Position numbers and translations under genes: made by a program. The notes under the pieces are model-generated. The model was not told the DNA's origin. It saw nothing but the letters and a program-made list of their open reading frames with translations, and searched no databases. A DNA stretch of 64,000 nt from positions 124,001 to 188,000 of the forward strand of contig NZ_JAMBNS010000007.1 of the NCBI RefSeq assembly GCF_023715225.1. The letters are read 5' to 3'. The DNA comes from Robertmurraya korlensis (GTDB lineage: Bacteria > Bacillota > Bacilli > Bacillales > Cytobacillaceae). This document shows, piece by piece, positions 35,680-44,601 of the stretch; position 1 is the stretch's first letter, and the number at the start of each line of letters is the position of its first letter.

Positions 35680-36270
35680 TTATGGTTTGTTTTCAAGTTT
35701 CTTAAATCGTTTTAAAATGATCCAACAAATAAGCCCTATTATCCAATAGATAGGAAAAGAATAAATATGCTTCCATGTTAATTCCTTGTAAATATGTAAC
35801 CACTCCATAAAGGGTTCTGCCACAAAAGCAAGAAAAGCAGAAAGGATACCTGTTGATATGAGGAACGGTTTAAAGCGATGTCCCCACCTTTGATACAAAT
35901 ACATAAACGGTACGATTACGACCCCTACGTCATAAGGATAGTATTGTGGGTACAAGTAAGGGGTAAGGCGAACGGGATATACCCAAACAAGTGCACTGCT
36001 ACCAATGGAATCTAGTATAATTGCCGTAATGCCATAAAACAATCCAAAAGCAGTAATTTCCGTAATTCTTTTTGTATCAATCGTTTTCCACCATACAATA
36101 GGCGATAAAATACTTAGAGAAACGAGCAGCCACCAGTTAAAGGTTAAGTAGTTATGTTCCCGCCAATACTCACGGAGAGTTTCATAAAACTCTTTCTCCG
36201 CTTCTATGACTTGATCCAAGGAAACGGAATACAGAAGAAAATCAAAAATGAAAGACAATGAGTTCACCAC
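35680..36270 (-). CDS. CBO0543-type integral membrane protein, long form
   Basis: A 196-residue protein with about five or six membrane spans. 'FNWWLLVSLSILSPIVWW' is the first after a hydrophilic N-terminal part, and 'YPYDVGVVIVPFMYLYQRWG' and 'FVAEPFMEWLHIYKELTWKH' are recognised features of the CBO0543 family, seen in many spore formers and of unknown function. It has a paralogue at 58050-58556. It is convergent with the GNAT and divergent from the GGDEF-EAL gene. Confidence 0.75.
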   Translation of the reverse strand: MVNSLSFIFDFLLYSVSLDQVIEAEKEFYETLREYWREHNYLTFNWWLLVSLSILSPIVWWKTIDTKRITEITAFGLFYGITAIILDSIGSSALVWVYPVRLTPYLYPQYYPYDVGVVIVPFMYLYQRWGHRFKPFLISTGILSAFLAFVAEPFMEWLHIYKELTWKHIYSFPIYWIIGLICWIILKRFKKLENKP

Positions 36271-36408
36271 ACTTATTCATATACCTACAGTCTACCCAAA
36301 TTTATGATTAACCATAAATCTCCTGATTCTTTGAATTAAACTTTTTTATTGGTAAATATTTCTCGTAAAATGTTTGATAAATCTAATAAGGTAGCCTACT
36401 ACTGAACT

Positions 36409-36435
36409 CCTATTAAGAGTATAATAAGAAATAGG
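36409..36435. promoter_or_regulatory. Palindrome around a -10-like sequence upstream of GGDEF-EAL gene
   Basis: CCTATT (36409-36414) and AATAGG (36430-36435) flank TATAAT (36420-36425). The arrangement would suit a repressor site over a promoter, but no convincing -35 was found and no regulator is proposed. Confidence 0.3.
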
Positions 36436-36462
36436 ACTATACGCCTAAGGGAGTGGCAGGAC

Positions 36463-39111
36463 ATGAAGGCAAATCATCAGAAATCTATAGGCGTTTTCAT
36501 TTTTTTATACATACTTTTGTACTATTTTGTCGTGGTATTCGGAGATCCTAGCATTCGATTGATAGTGGTCATGAGAAATATTATTTCTACATTTGGACCA
36601 TTGATTTCTAGTATATGGTTATTATCTAGATTCTTAAAAGGTGAAGAAAAAAGAGATTATTTTTCGTTATATCTTTCCCTTGGAACGTTTAGCTACTTCA
36701 TAGCAGAAATATTGTGGATGTATTATGAGAGCTACTTGTTTGTTAATGTTCCTTATCCTGGGTCACCTGATATCTTTTACATGCTTCAAATTATGTTTTA
36801 TTTAATTGCATTAGGTTATTACTTTTATCAGGTAAAAACCATTCATCGGTTAATGCGCTGGATTTTTGAAGTGCTTATTATTATGATTTCCGCTACCACA
36901 CTCAGCTATCATTTCATTATGAAAAGCTTAATTGTGAACCCAGAGATCACAGGAGCCTACCTTTTAGTTTCCCTTGGATATCCAATTGGGGATTTAATTT
37001 TATTATTTAGTGCACTGATACTATATTTTGATTCAGATGATTTTGGTAAAAGAAATGCATTATTTTATATTTTGGTTGGTCTAGTTTTTCAAGTATTTGC
37101 GGATTCTGGTTACGTATATCTAACGCTAAGAGAAAAATATGAGACAGGCACCTTGTTTGATCCATTATTTACTCTAGCACTATTACTAGTTGGATTTTCA
37201 AGTTTTTATATGAAACCAGTCAATAAACAGCACTCAGATACAGTTCGTCCTTCAAAAGTGGGCTTATGGAGATTAATTATTTTATATACGTCCTTAATGG
37301 CACTGTTACTCATTTTTTACAAAATAGAAGAAATTAAATTTACTCCATTCACACTAAGTACAATGTTTATCATTTTTCTCATCCTTGTTCGACTTGTTTT
37401 TATCTTAGTGGAAAACAACCGATTACTTTTGAAATATGACCAAAATAATAAAGATTTACTACTTAGTACAGAACGATATATGTCTCTTTTTAAATATCAT
37501 CCAGATGCAGTGTTTTCCCTTCGCTTGAATGGAACCTTTCAAAGTGCAAATGCCTCTTGTGCACAATTAGTTGGAATGGAAACTGTTCAGCTAATTGGAA
37601 AATCAATTTATCAGTTTATTAATCCGAGAGACCTTGATCGATTTGCCACTCATTTTTCAAAGATAGAAGAAGAACCACAAGTGTTCGAAGTGAATTTAAA
37701 CAGTGAGAATGGAAGTGCTTATTCTGTAGTCATTACCCTTGTACCAATTATAATAAAGGGTAAAATTGAAGGAATTTATGGAATTGGGAAAGATATTACA
37801 GAAGTAAAGGTAAGTTTAGATAGGATTAATTATATGGCGTTTCATGATTTGTTAACAGGGTTGCCTAACCGAGCTCTGTTTGAGAGCGTGTTAAATACAG
37901 AAATCAAGGACGGTACTACAGAGAATAGAAGGTTAGCCGTCATGTATATTGATTTAGACCGGTTTAAAAATATAAATGATACACTTGGTCATGATGCGGG
38001 AGATGAGCTACTTGTCGAAATGGCTAAGCGTCTTTCGGATTGTGTTGGTGATCAAGCTATCATAGGTAGGCAAGGTGGCGATGAATTCACGTTACTTTTT
38101 AATCATATTGTAGATCGGGATCATGTTGTGACATTGGCAGAATCTGTTTGTCGTGTATTAAGTGAGCCTTATTCAATAAGAAATTATGAATTTTTAGCCA
38201 CACCTAGCATGGGGATTTCCATTTTCGAACCTGGGAAATCAGAAACGGCTATTTCTCTTATGAAAAAGGCTGACTTAGCTATGTATAAAGCTAAAAACAA
38301 TGGAAGAAATCAATTCAGGATCTTTGAACCGAAAATGGAAGAAGACTCAAGAAGCACGTTTGTATTAGGAAGTGACCTTAGTAAAGCCGTTCAAAACAAT
38401 GAACTCGTTTTACACTACCAGCCACAATATGATACGGATGAAAATCGAATGTACGGTGTAGAAGCACTTATTCGTTGGCAGCATCCAACATTCGGATTAT
38501 TATACCCTGGTGATTTTATTTCGATTGCAGAGGATACAGATCTAATCATCCCTATTGGAGAGTGGATACTGAGAGAAACCTGTAAACAAGGAAAGTTATG
38601 GGGAGAGCAACTAAGGGTTTCAGTCAATATTTCTCCGAAGCAATTCCAGTCCGTGCACCTTATCGAAACCATTAAGCGTGCTTTAGAAGAAACAAAATTT
38701 CGACCAGATCTTCTTAATATTGAGATCACTGAGGCAGTGGCTATGAGCAATATGAATGAAACGTTAAAAAAACTGGAAGCTATCAGAAATTTAGGTGTCA
38801 ATCTATCCATTGATGATTTTGGTACCGGGTATTCTTCCCTCTCCTATCTTCCGAAGCTACCAATTTCAGAGTTAAAGATTCCTAGAGAGTTTCTAGTCGA
38901 AATGGAACACCATACAGCTTATAAGGCCATTATTCAGAGCATTATTGCCTTAGGAAAACGGTTGAGGGTAGACGTGATTGCTGAAGGGGTAGAAACACAA
39001 AAGCAAAAGGAAATGCTAGAAAAAATGAAATGTCATATGATGCAAGGTTATCATTTTAGTAGACCAGTTCCTGTAGATGAAATTGAGAAGATGTTGTATG
39101 TTGAAAGTTAG
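36463..39111 (+). CDS. Membrane PAS-GGDEF-EAL protein (cyclic di-GMP turnover)
   Basis: An 882-residue protein. Residues 1 to about 320 contain eight to ten membrane spans; a PAS domain lies at about 335-450 ('YMSLFKYHPDAVFSLRLNG'), GGDEF at about 460-620 with an intact 'GRQGGDEFTLLF' (538-542), and EAL at about 635-880. EAL landmarks 'YGVEALIRW', 'VSVNISPKQFQ', 'LNIEITEAVAM', 'SIDDFGTGYSSL' and 'IAEGVET' are present. The usual 'LKID' segment reads 'LKIPREF' (804-810), so Asp is replaced by Pro, whereas the catalytic Lys is kept. It may make or break cyclic di-GMP depending on the sensor part. ATG after AAGGGAG. Monocistronic with terminator. Confidence 0.93.
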   Translation: MKANHQKSIGVFIFLYILLYYFVVVFGDPSIRLIVVMRNIISTFGPLISSIWLLSRFLKGEEKRDYFSLYLSLGTFSYFIAEILWMYYESYLFVNVPYPGSPDIFYMLQIMFYLIALGYYFYQVKTIHRLMRWIFEVLIIMISATTLSYHFIMKSLIVNPEITGAYLLVSLGYPIGDLILLFSALILYFDSDDFGKRNALFYILVGLVFQVFADSGYVYLTLREKYETGTLFDPLFTLALLLVGFSSFYMKPVNKQHSDTVRPSKVGLWRLIILYTSLMALLLIFYKIEEIKFTPFTLSTMFIIFLILVRLVFILVENNRLLLKYDQNNKDLLLSTERYMSLFKYHPDAVFSLRLNGTFQSANASCAQLVGMETVQLIGKSIYQFINPRDLDRFATHFSKIEEEPQVFEVNLNSENGSAYSVVITLVPIIIKGKIEGIYGIGKDITEVKVSLDRINYMAFHDLLTGLPNRALFESVLNTEIKDGTTENRRLAVMYIDLDRFKNINDTLGHDAGDELLVEMAKRLSDCVGDQAIIGRQGGDEFTLLFNHIVDRDHVVTLAESVCRVLSEPYSIRNYEFLATPSMGISIFEPGKSETAISLMKKADLAMYKAKNNGRNQFRIFEPKMEEDSRSTFVLGSDLSKAVQNNELVLHYQPQYDTDENRMYGVEALIRWQHPTFGLLYPGDFISIAEDTDLIIPIGEWILRETCKQGKLWGEQLRVSVNISPKQFQSVHLIETIKRALEETKFRPDLLNIEITEAVAMSNMNETLKKLEAIRNLGVNLSIDDFGTGYSSLSYLPKLPISELKIPREFLVEMEHHTAYKAIIQSIIALGKRLRVDVIAEGVETQKQKEMLEKMKCHMMQGYHFSRPVPVDEIEKMLYVES

Positions 39112-39135
39112 GTCGAAATATTAGGTAAATATAAG

Positions 39136-39180
39136 AACACCTTTATGATTGAAAAAGACACAGTCATAAAGGTGTTTTTT
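39136..39180 (+). terminator. Terminator after GGDEF-EAL gene
   Basis: AACACCTTTATGA (39136-39148) and TCATAAAGGTGTT (39164-39176) pair fully, followed by TTTT. Confidence 0.88.
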
Positions 39181-39190
39181 AATTGTTAAA

Positions 39191-39205
39191 AATTGTCTGA
39201 AAATT
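39191..39205 (+). promoter_or_regulatory. CodY-like site
   Basis: AATTGTCTGAAAATT matches the CodY consensus AATTTTCWGAAAATT at 14 of 15 positions. It lies about 65 bases upstream of the predicted promoter of the nucleoside importer genes. B. subtilis CodY is known to repress its guanosine importer operon. Confidence 0.65.
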
Positions 39206-39218
39206 AAATTTATGGATA

Positions 39219-39262
39219 AAACACGAACATTAACTTAAAAAAATAATAAAATGTTCGATATT
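39219..39262. promoter_or_regulatory. PurR-like pair of inverted CGAA boxes
   Basis: CGAACATT (39224-39231) and the inverted AATGTTCG (39250-39257). If each is treated as a 14-base PurBox (39219-39232 and 39249-39262), 16 bases separate them, which fits the 16-17 known for B. subtilis PurR boxes. Flanks match the AWWWCCGAACWWT consensus with one or two differences. Confidence 0.65.
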
Positions 39263-39266
39263 TGTA

Positions 39267-39295
39267 TTGTTATTTCATTTGTAATTTGGTAGATT
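39267..39295 (+). promoter_or_regulatory. Possible sigma-A promoter of the nucleoside importer operon
   Basis: TTGTTA (39267-39272), 17-base spacer, TAGATT (39290-39295). The PurR-like boxes lie immediately upstream. Confidence 0.4.
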
Positions 39296-39348
39296 ATTAA
39301 TCAGGTATTAAACATGCATATGATGAAAACACACATAGGGGGAACGTC

Positions 39349-40368
39349 ATGAAAAAGTTATTATCCGTATTGATTTTAGGATTGATTCTACTAGTTGCAG
39401 GTTGTGGTGGATCTGAAGAATCAGAGAATAATAGTAATTCAACAAGCGAAGATAAGAAAAAGATTGCCTTAGTACTACCTGAAAAAATGGGGGTTAATCC
39501 TTTCTTCCAGCAAATGGATGAAGGAGCGAAACAAGCGGCTGAGGAATTTGGAGTGGAATTAAAGACGATTGAATCAACCGATCATGCGGCTATTGAAGAA
39601 AATCTTCGTGTAGCAGTTGCTGAAGGTTATGACCTAATTATTACGTCTTCTTTTGAATCAGAAGATGCCCTTAAAAAGGTAGCGGCAGAAAATCCAGATC
39701 GTCAATTTGCGATCATTGATACAGTGGTAGATTTACCTAATGTTCAAAGTGTTAACTTTCGAGAACACGAAGCGGCTTATCTTTTAGGAGCGGCTGCTGG
39801 ACTTTCAACAAAGACGGACAAAGTTGGTATGGTTGTGGCAATGGACATTCCATTAATGAAAAAGTGGACAGTAGCATTTGAACAAGGGCTTAAGGAAACG
39901 AATCCAGAAGCTGAGTTTCTAGTAAACTATGTTGGCAGCTTCTCGGATCCTGCTAAAGCTAAGGAATTAGCGTTGCTTCAAGCTTCTAAGGGTGCGGATT
40001 TTGTTGCTGGTGCTTCAGCAGTTGGTGATTTAGGAGTATTTGAAGCAGCGAAAGAGCAAGGTTTCTTCACATCAGGTCAAGATATTGACCGTACAGAAGT
40101 AGATCCTGAGCATGTTGTTCTTTCCCAGCTTAAAGGTACGGATGCAGCAGCTTATGAAACGGTAAAAGCTTTTGCTAATGGTAGCTTTGAACCTGGAGTG
40201 GTTGAGTATGGTCTTAAGGAAAAAGGTGTTGGTTTGACATATGTGACGCATGAAAGCAAAACACCACTACATTCTTTTGTTGGTCAAGAAGCTATTGATC
40301 AAGTAAAAGCACTTTATGATGAGATCATTGCAGGTAATAAAGTGATTGAAAATCCATTAAGTGAGTAA
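39349..40368 (+). CDS. BMP family nucleoside-binding lipoprotein
   Basis: A 339-residue lipoprotein: signal peptide then lipobox 'LLVAGCGG' with Cys near residue 19 and a Ser/Asn-rich linker. The rest is a basic membrane protein (BMP/PnrA/NupN-like) fold ('IALVLPEKMGVNPFFQQMDE', 'ADFVAGASAVGDLG', 'GVGLTYVT'). It would bind purine nucleosides outside the cell for the ABC importer encoded next. A hairpin with a weak T-tail follows, letting this gene be expressed more strongly than the ATPase and permeases. GGGGG precedes the ATG. Confidence 0.9.
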   Translation: MKKLLSVLILGLILLVAGCGGSEESENNSNSTSEDKKKIALVLPEKMGVNPFFQQMDEGAKQAAEEFGVELKTIESTDHAAIEENLRVAVAEGYDLIITSSFESEDALKKVAAENPDRQFAIIDTVVDLPNVQSVNFREHEAAYLLGAAAGLSTKTDKVGMVVAMDIPLMKKWTVAFEQGLKETNPEAEFLVNYVGSFSDPAKAKELALLQASKGADFVAGASAVGDLGVFEAAKEQGFFTSGQDIDRTEVDPEHVVLSQLKGTDAAAYETVKAFANGSFEPGVVEYGLKEKGVGLTYVTHESKTPLHSFVGQEAIDQVKALYDEIIAGNKVIENPLSE

Positions 40369-40380
40369 ACTGAAAAAATT

Positions 40381-40415
40381 AAACCGACTGCAAATTGTAG
40401 TCGGTTTCCATTTTT
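40381..40415 (+). terminator. Attenuating terminator after binding-protein gene
   Basis: AAACCGACT (40381-40389) pairs with AGTCGGTTT (40399-40407), followed by CCATTTTT. It sits between the lipoprotein and ATPase genes of one operon, so it probably allows partial readthrough. Confidence 0.7.
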
Positions 40416-40430
40416 ACAGGGGGGAAAACA

Positions 40431-41969
40431 ATGACTTATCGCTTAGAGATGAAGGAAATGACTAAGAAATATGGTGATTTCCTTGCGAATGACGGCATCT
40501 CCATTCAATTAAAAAAAGGAGAGGTTCTTGCGATTGTTGGTGAAAATGGTGCTGGTAAAACAACGCTCATGAGGATGCTTTACGGGTTAGAACAGCCAAC
40601 AAGCGGAGAAATCATTCTGAATGGTAAACAAGCCCAATTTTATGGACCTCAAGATGCGATTGAACAAGGAATAGGCATGGTTCATCAGCATTTTATGCTA
40701 TTTAGTGATTTTACAGTTACCGAAAACATTGTGATTGGGCATGAACCCATGAAGAATGGATTCTTTAATAGAAAAATGGCAGCGGAACAGGTTCAAAAAT
40801 TGAGTGATCAATATAAGATTCAAGTGGATCCTAGTAAAAAAGCTGGAGATTGTTCAGTAGGAGAACAGCAACGGATTGAAATTTTGAAAGTACTGTATCA
40901 GGGTGCGGAAATTATTATTCTTGATGAGCCGACAGCTGTGTTAACCCCTTTTGAGGTGGAGGAGTTATTAAAAACGATTCGCTACTTAGCGGATCAAGGA
41001 AAAAGTATCATTCTTATCACTCATAAGTTACCAGAAGTCATGAAAGTAGCCGATCATGTGACAGTGTTACGAAATGGACGTGTCACAGGGAATGTAAGAA
41101 AGGTGGACACTTCGATTGATCAACTAGCTACGATGATGGTAGGTCGAGAGCTCCAACAGCTTTCAGAGCGTAATCAACACAATGGGGAGCCTTTACTAGA
41201 ACTAGAAGCGGTTTCTATAAAAGGAAAGAGTTCAAAACCTGTATTGGATCAGCTTTCTTTAACGGTTCATCGCGGAGAGATCGTTGGGGTTGCGGGAGTA
41301 TCAGGCAACGGCCAATCTGAGCTTATTCAAGCGATATCGGGCTTAATATCGGTTGATCAGGGAGATATTCGGTTAGATGGAACCAAACTAATGGGTAAAT
41401 CCGTAGCATTTAGAAGAAATGTGGGGCTCGCACATATACCAGAGGATCGTTATTTATGGGGAGCTGCAAAGGAAGCTACGATTGAAGAAACCGGTGTAAT
41501 GGGTTATCACAATAAAAAAGACTTTAACAAGTATTCCTTTATTTTAAAAAGCTCGTTCCAAGAGGTTGTAAAGACTTGGATTGACCGCTTCGAAATAAAG
41601 GTTAAATCACTAGATGACAAGTCAGGGAATCTTTCTGGCGGAAACCTACAAAAACTAATTGTTGCCCGAGAACTTGGATTTGAAACCGATTTTCTTATCG
41701 CAGCTGAACCTACTCGTGGTGTCGATATTGGGGCTATGGAATATATCCATGAGGCCATTCTTGAAAAGCGTAACCGTGGGGATGGAATATTACTTGTCTC
41801 TTCGGAGCTATCGGAAATTCTATTACTATCCGACCGAATTGCGGTCATGTTTGAAGGAAAAATCGTTGATGTTCTTGATAGACAAGATGCAACAGAGGAA
41901 CGTCTGAGTGTACTTATGGCAGGAGGAAAAGAAGATGAATCTTCAACGAAAAATACAACAACTGCTTAA
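40431..41969 (+). CDS. Nucleoside ABC importer ATPase, duplicated domains
   Basis: A 512-residue protein with two ABC modules. The first has Walker A 'GENGAGKTTLMRMLYG', signature 'SVGEQQRIEI' and Walker B 'IIILDEPTAVLTP'. The second has a Walker A variant 'GVSGNGQSELIQA', signature 'LSGGNLQKLIVAREL' and 'FLIAAEPTRGVDI'. This asymmetric pattern is normal for the NupO/YufO and RbsA-like group. It energises the uptake of nucleosides through the permeases that follow. ATG behind AGGGGGG. Its end overlaps the next start by 35 bases. Confidence 0.94.
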   Translation: MTYRLEMKEMTKKYGDFLANDGISIQLKKGEVLAIVGENGAGKTTLMRMLYGLEQPTSGEIILNGKQAQFYGPQDAIEQGIGMVHQHFMLFSDFTVTENIVIGHEPMKNGFFNRKMAAEQVQKLSDQYKIQVDPSKKAGDCSVGEQQRIEILKVLYQGAEIIILDEPTAVLTPFEVEELLKTIRYLADQGKSIILITHKLPEVMKVADHVTVLRNGRVTGNVRKVDTSIDQLATMMVGRELQQLSERNQHNGEPLLELEAVSIKGKSSKPVLDQLSLTVHRGEIVGVAGVSGNGQSELIQAISGLISVDQGDIRLDGTKLMGKSVAFRRNVGLAHIPEDRYLWGAAKEATIEETGVMGYHNKKDFNKYSFILKSSFQEVVKTWIDRFEIKVKSLDDKSGNLSGGNLQKLIVARELGFETDFLIAAEPTRGVDIGAMEYIHEAILEKRNRGDGILLVSSELSEILLLSDRIAVMFEGKIVDVLDRQDATEERLSVLMAGGKEDESSTKNTTTA

Positions 41970-43011
41970 GCCTTTAATTCAACCAATGATAGCCGTGATG
42001 ATTGGACTGTTAACCGGAGCACTTGCCATAGCACTTGTTGGAGAGTCCATTTTCGGTACGTACAAAGTCATGTGGGATGGAGCATTTGGCAACTTCTACT
42101 TCCTAACAGCCACTCTTGCTCGAGCCACTCCAATCATATTGGTAGGATTGGGCTTAGCTCTCGCCTTTCGAGCAGGTGTGTTTAATATGGGGGCAGAAGG
42201 TCAGATGGTATTAGGGGCCGTGTGCGCGGCACTTGCAGCCCTTTATGTACCAGGTTCAGGGATCGTTAAATTGTTTTCTGCGTTTTTTGCTGGTTTTATT
42301 GCTGGTGGATTATGGTCATTATTAGCCGGTTGGATGGAAGTGAAGTATAAAGTTCAGCTGTTGATTTCTACTCTTCTTTTAAACTATGTTGCTGTTTTGT
42401 TCGCTGGTTATTTGGTAGCGGAACCTTTTCAGGATAAGTCAGGCTCTGCTGCTCTAGCTCAGACTCCTATGATTGATCAATCCGTTTGGCTTCCAAAACT
42501 GTTTGCTGGGATGAGCGTGCATATGGGGTTTGTAATAGCCGTTGTTGGTGCGGTCATCTTCTATGTGTTTCTCCAATTTACTTCTTCTGGATATGAAGTG
42601 AGAATGCTTGGAAAGAACCCTTTCTTTGCTGAATACGGCGGTATTAATAAACATAAGGTTCTCCTTTTTAGCATGTTTTTTAGTGGAGGGATTGCTGGCC
42701 TAGCTGGAACAGTGGAGGTTTTGGGTTCTCAGTATCGATATGTAGAGGGAGCATTAACCGTCCCAGGCTATGCATGGACAGGTTTAATGGCCGCACTATT
42801 AGCCAACTCTAATCCATTAGGTACTGCAGTAGCAGCAATTTTACTGGCAGCCTTACAAACGGGTGCAATGGGGATGGAACGTAACACAGAAGTACCTTTG
42901 GAAATTGCTAGTGTTATTCAAGGTGTTCTTATTTTATTCGTTACTGCAAAGTTCACCTTAAGCTGGTGGAAAGTTAAAAAGAAAGCGGGTGACGTGAATG
43001 GAACTGTTTGA
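41935..43011 (+). CDS. Nucleoside ABC importer permease, first subunit
   Basis: A 358-residue permease with about eight to ten membrane spans, related to NupP/YufP and to BPD_transp_2 permeases ('RAGVFNMGAEGQMVLGAVC', 'LGKNPFFAEYGGIN', 'GLAGTVEVLGS'). ATG 41935 follows AGGAGG; an in-frame ATG at 41908 lies inside the ATPase gene without a binding site. The last 14 bases overlap the next permease, typical of a tightly coupled operon. Confidence 0.92.
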   Translation: MNLQRKIQQLLKPLIQPMIAVMIGLLTGALAIALVGESIFGTYKVMWDGAFGNFYFLTATLARATPIILVGLGLALAFRAGVFNMGAEGQMVLGAVCAALAALYVPGSGIVKLFSAFFAGFIAGGLWSLLAGWMEVKYKVQLLISTLLLNYVAVLFAGYLVAEPFQDKSGSAALAQTPMIDQSVWLPKLFAGMSVHMGFVIAVVGAVIFYVFLQFTSSGYEVRMLGKNPFFAEYGGINKHKVLLFSMFFSGGIAGLAGTVEVLGSQYRYVEGALTVPGYAWTGLMAALLANSNPLGTAVAAILLAALQTGAMGMERNTEVPLEIASVIQGVLILFVTAKFTLSWWKVKKKAGDVNGTV

Positions 43012-43915
43012 TTATTCCCTTTTTGCTTCTGCTATCCGGATGGTTAGCCCGATTCTTTTGGCTGCTTTAGGAGGAGCGTTATGTGCTCGAGTCGGAATCT
43101 TTAATGTGGGTCTTGAGGGCTTAATTCTAGCGGGTGCCTTCTCCGCAATCGTTGGTAACTATTATAGCGGAAGTGTAATTGTAGCCGTTTTAACAGGAGC
43201 CTTCGGAGGTGTATTAGTCTCTTTATTATTTGGACTAGCCACGATCAAGTTTAAGGCCAATCCAATTGTAGCCGGTATTGCTATCAACTTTCTTGTTTTA
43301 GGATTAACTACTTTTGGCCTCCGAGCGATTTTTCAAGTAAAAGGAGCCTTTTATGATAAGGATATGAATGGACTTCCCAAGTGGGACCTTCCCCTTATTG
43401 AAAATATTCCTGTGATTGGAAAGCTTCTATACGGTCACTCGCCACTCGTGTATATGGCTTTTTTTGCAGCGATACTATTATATATTTTCTTGTTTAAAAC
43501 CGTTGTTGGTTTTCGAATATTAGCAGTTGGAAAAAATGAAGCAGCGGCAAGAAGCTTAGGATTAAAGGTTACCGTTCTTCAGTATGGAGCCATTGTAGCA
43601 AGTGGAGTTTTATGCGGTCTTGCAGGTACCCAGCTTTCGCTTGGTCAAGTTACCATGTTTACTGAGGGAATGACGGCTGGAAGAGGATTTATTGCTTTAG
43701 TAGCGATGATGCTAGGTGGGTCACATCCAATTGGCATAATTGGATCAAGTTTATTATTTGGTCTGATGGATGCGATGAGTATCAGGCTACAAGGATTTTC
43801 TATGCCTACGCAATTCACGGCCATGCTTCCATACGTGATTACGATTATCGCAATGTTCTTTTTAAAGGATCGTGGCTTAGAATCACAAGCATCTGGACAG
43901 CAAAGCTCTAGATAA
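42998..43915 (+). CDS. Nucleoside ABC importer permease, second subunit
   Basis: A 305-residue permease of the NupQ/YufQ type with about eight spans. 'ARVGIFNVGLEGLILAGAF' and 'AVGKNEAAARSLGLKV' correspond to the same motifs in the first permease, showing the common origin. It starts at an ATG inside the end of the previous gene. The sulfite-oxidase-like gene starts 17 bases later, so transcription continues. Confidence 0.92.
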   Translation: MELFDYSLFASAIRMVSPILLAALGGALCARVGIFNVGLEGLILAGAFSAIVGNYYSGSVIVAVLTGAFGGVLVSLLFGLATIKFKANPIVAGIAINFLVLGLTTFGLRAIFQVKGAFYDKDMNGLPKWDLPLIENIPVIGKLLYGHSPLVYMAFFAAILLYIFLFKTVVGFRILAVGKNEAAARSLGLKVTVLQYGAIVASGVLCGLAGTQLSLGQVTMFTEGMTAGRGFIALVAMMLGGSHPIGIIGSSLLFGLMDAMSIRLQGFSMPTQFTAMLPYVITIIAMFFLKDRGLESQASGQQSSR

Positions 43916-43932
43916 GAACAGGAGTGAAACAC

Positions 43933-44601
43933 ATGAGCTTAAATAAAGCAGACAGAATTAAACGAACACGAGTACCAGTAGCCGATTCCAAGCATGCGAA
44001 GCGGCTTCCGCCCGGACAAGCGTTAACAGAGCGTTTTCCGATTTTGCATGAAGGAGACGTTCCTGTTTACGATTTGGGAAAGTGGGATTTAAAAGTCTTC
44101 GGTGAGGGTAATAAAGAGGTCGTACTCACTTATAAGCAAATAAAAGAAATGCCTGAAACAACGGTGACCGTTGATATTCATTGTGTGACTCGCTGGTCTA
44201 GATTTGATAATCAATTCACGGGAGTAAAGTTCAGTGATTTCTTAAAGGCAATAGACATCACTCCTAAGAGCAAATACGTCATGCTGCATGCAGACCATGA
44301 CTATACAGCAAATATTGCATTAGCTGATTTGTTACATGATGACGTACTTCTTGCACATACATTTGAAGGGGAGCCATTAACGGATAAGCATGGATGGCCG
44401 TTAAGGCTTGTTGTCCCTCATCTATATTTTTGGAAGAGTGTGAAATGGATTAGAGGAATTGAGTTTATTCACGAAAATAAACCGGGATTTTGGGAACAAA
44501 ATGGATTTCATCTGAATGCAGACCCTTTTAAAGAGGAGCGGTTTTCGGGAGAGGACCTTCCTATTCCAGAGGATGAATGGGAGCGAAAAGACTTTGACTA
44601 A
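43933..44601 (+). CDS. Sulfite-oxidase-like molybdopterin protein (YuiH type)
   Basis: A 222-residue protein of the oxidoreductase molybdopterin-binding family. The Mo-ligating Cys is in 'VDIHCVTRWSRFDNQF', followed by 'MLHADHDYTANIALADLL' and 'HGWPLRLVVPHLYFWKSVKW', all typical. It lacks the dimerisation and haem domains of full sulfite oxidases and has no signal peptide, so is likely cytoplasmic. ATG 43933 follows AGGAG at 8 bases. Its place in a nucleoside uptake operon is unexpected; the end overlaps the phosphorylase start by 8 bases. Confidence 0.88.
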   Translation: MSLNKADRIKRTRVPVADSKHAKRLPPGQALTERFPILHEGDVPVYDLGKWDLKVFGEGNKEVVLTYKQIKEMPETTVTVDIHCVTRWSRFDNQFTGVKFSDFLKAIDITPKSKYVMLHADHDYTANIALADLLHDDVLLAHTFEGEPLTDKHGWPLRLVVPHLYFWKSVKWIRGIEFIHENKPGFWEQNGFHLNADPFKEERFSGEDLPIPEDEWERKDFD

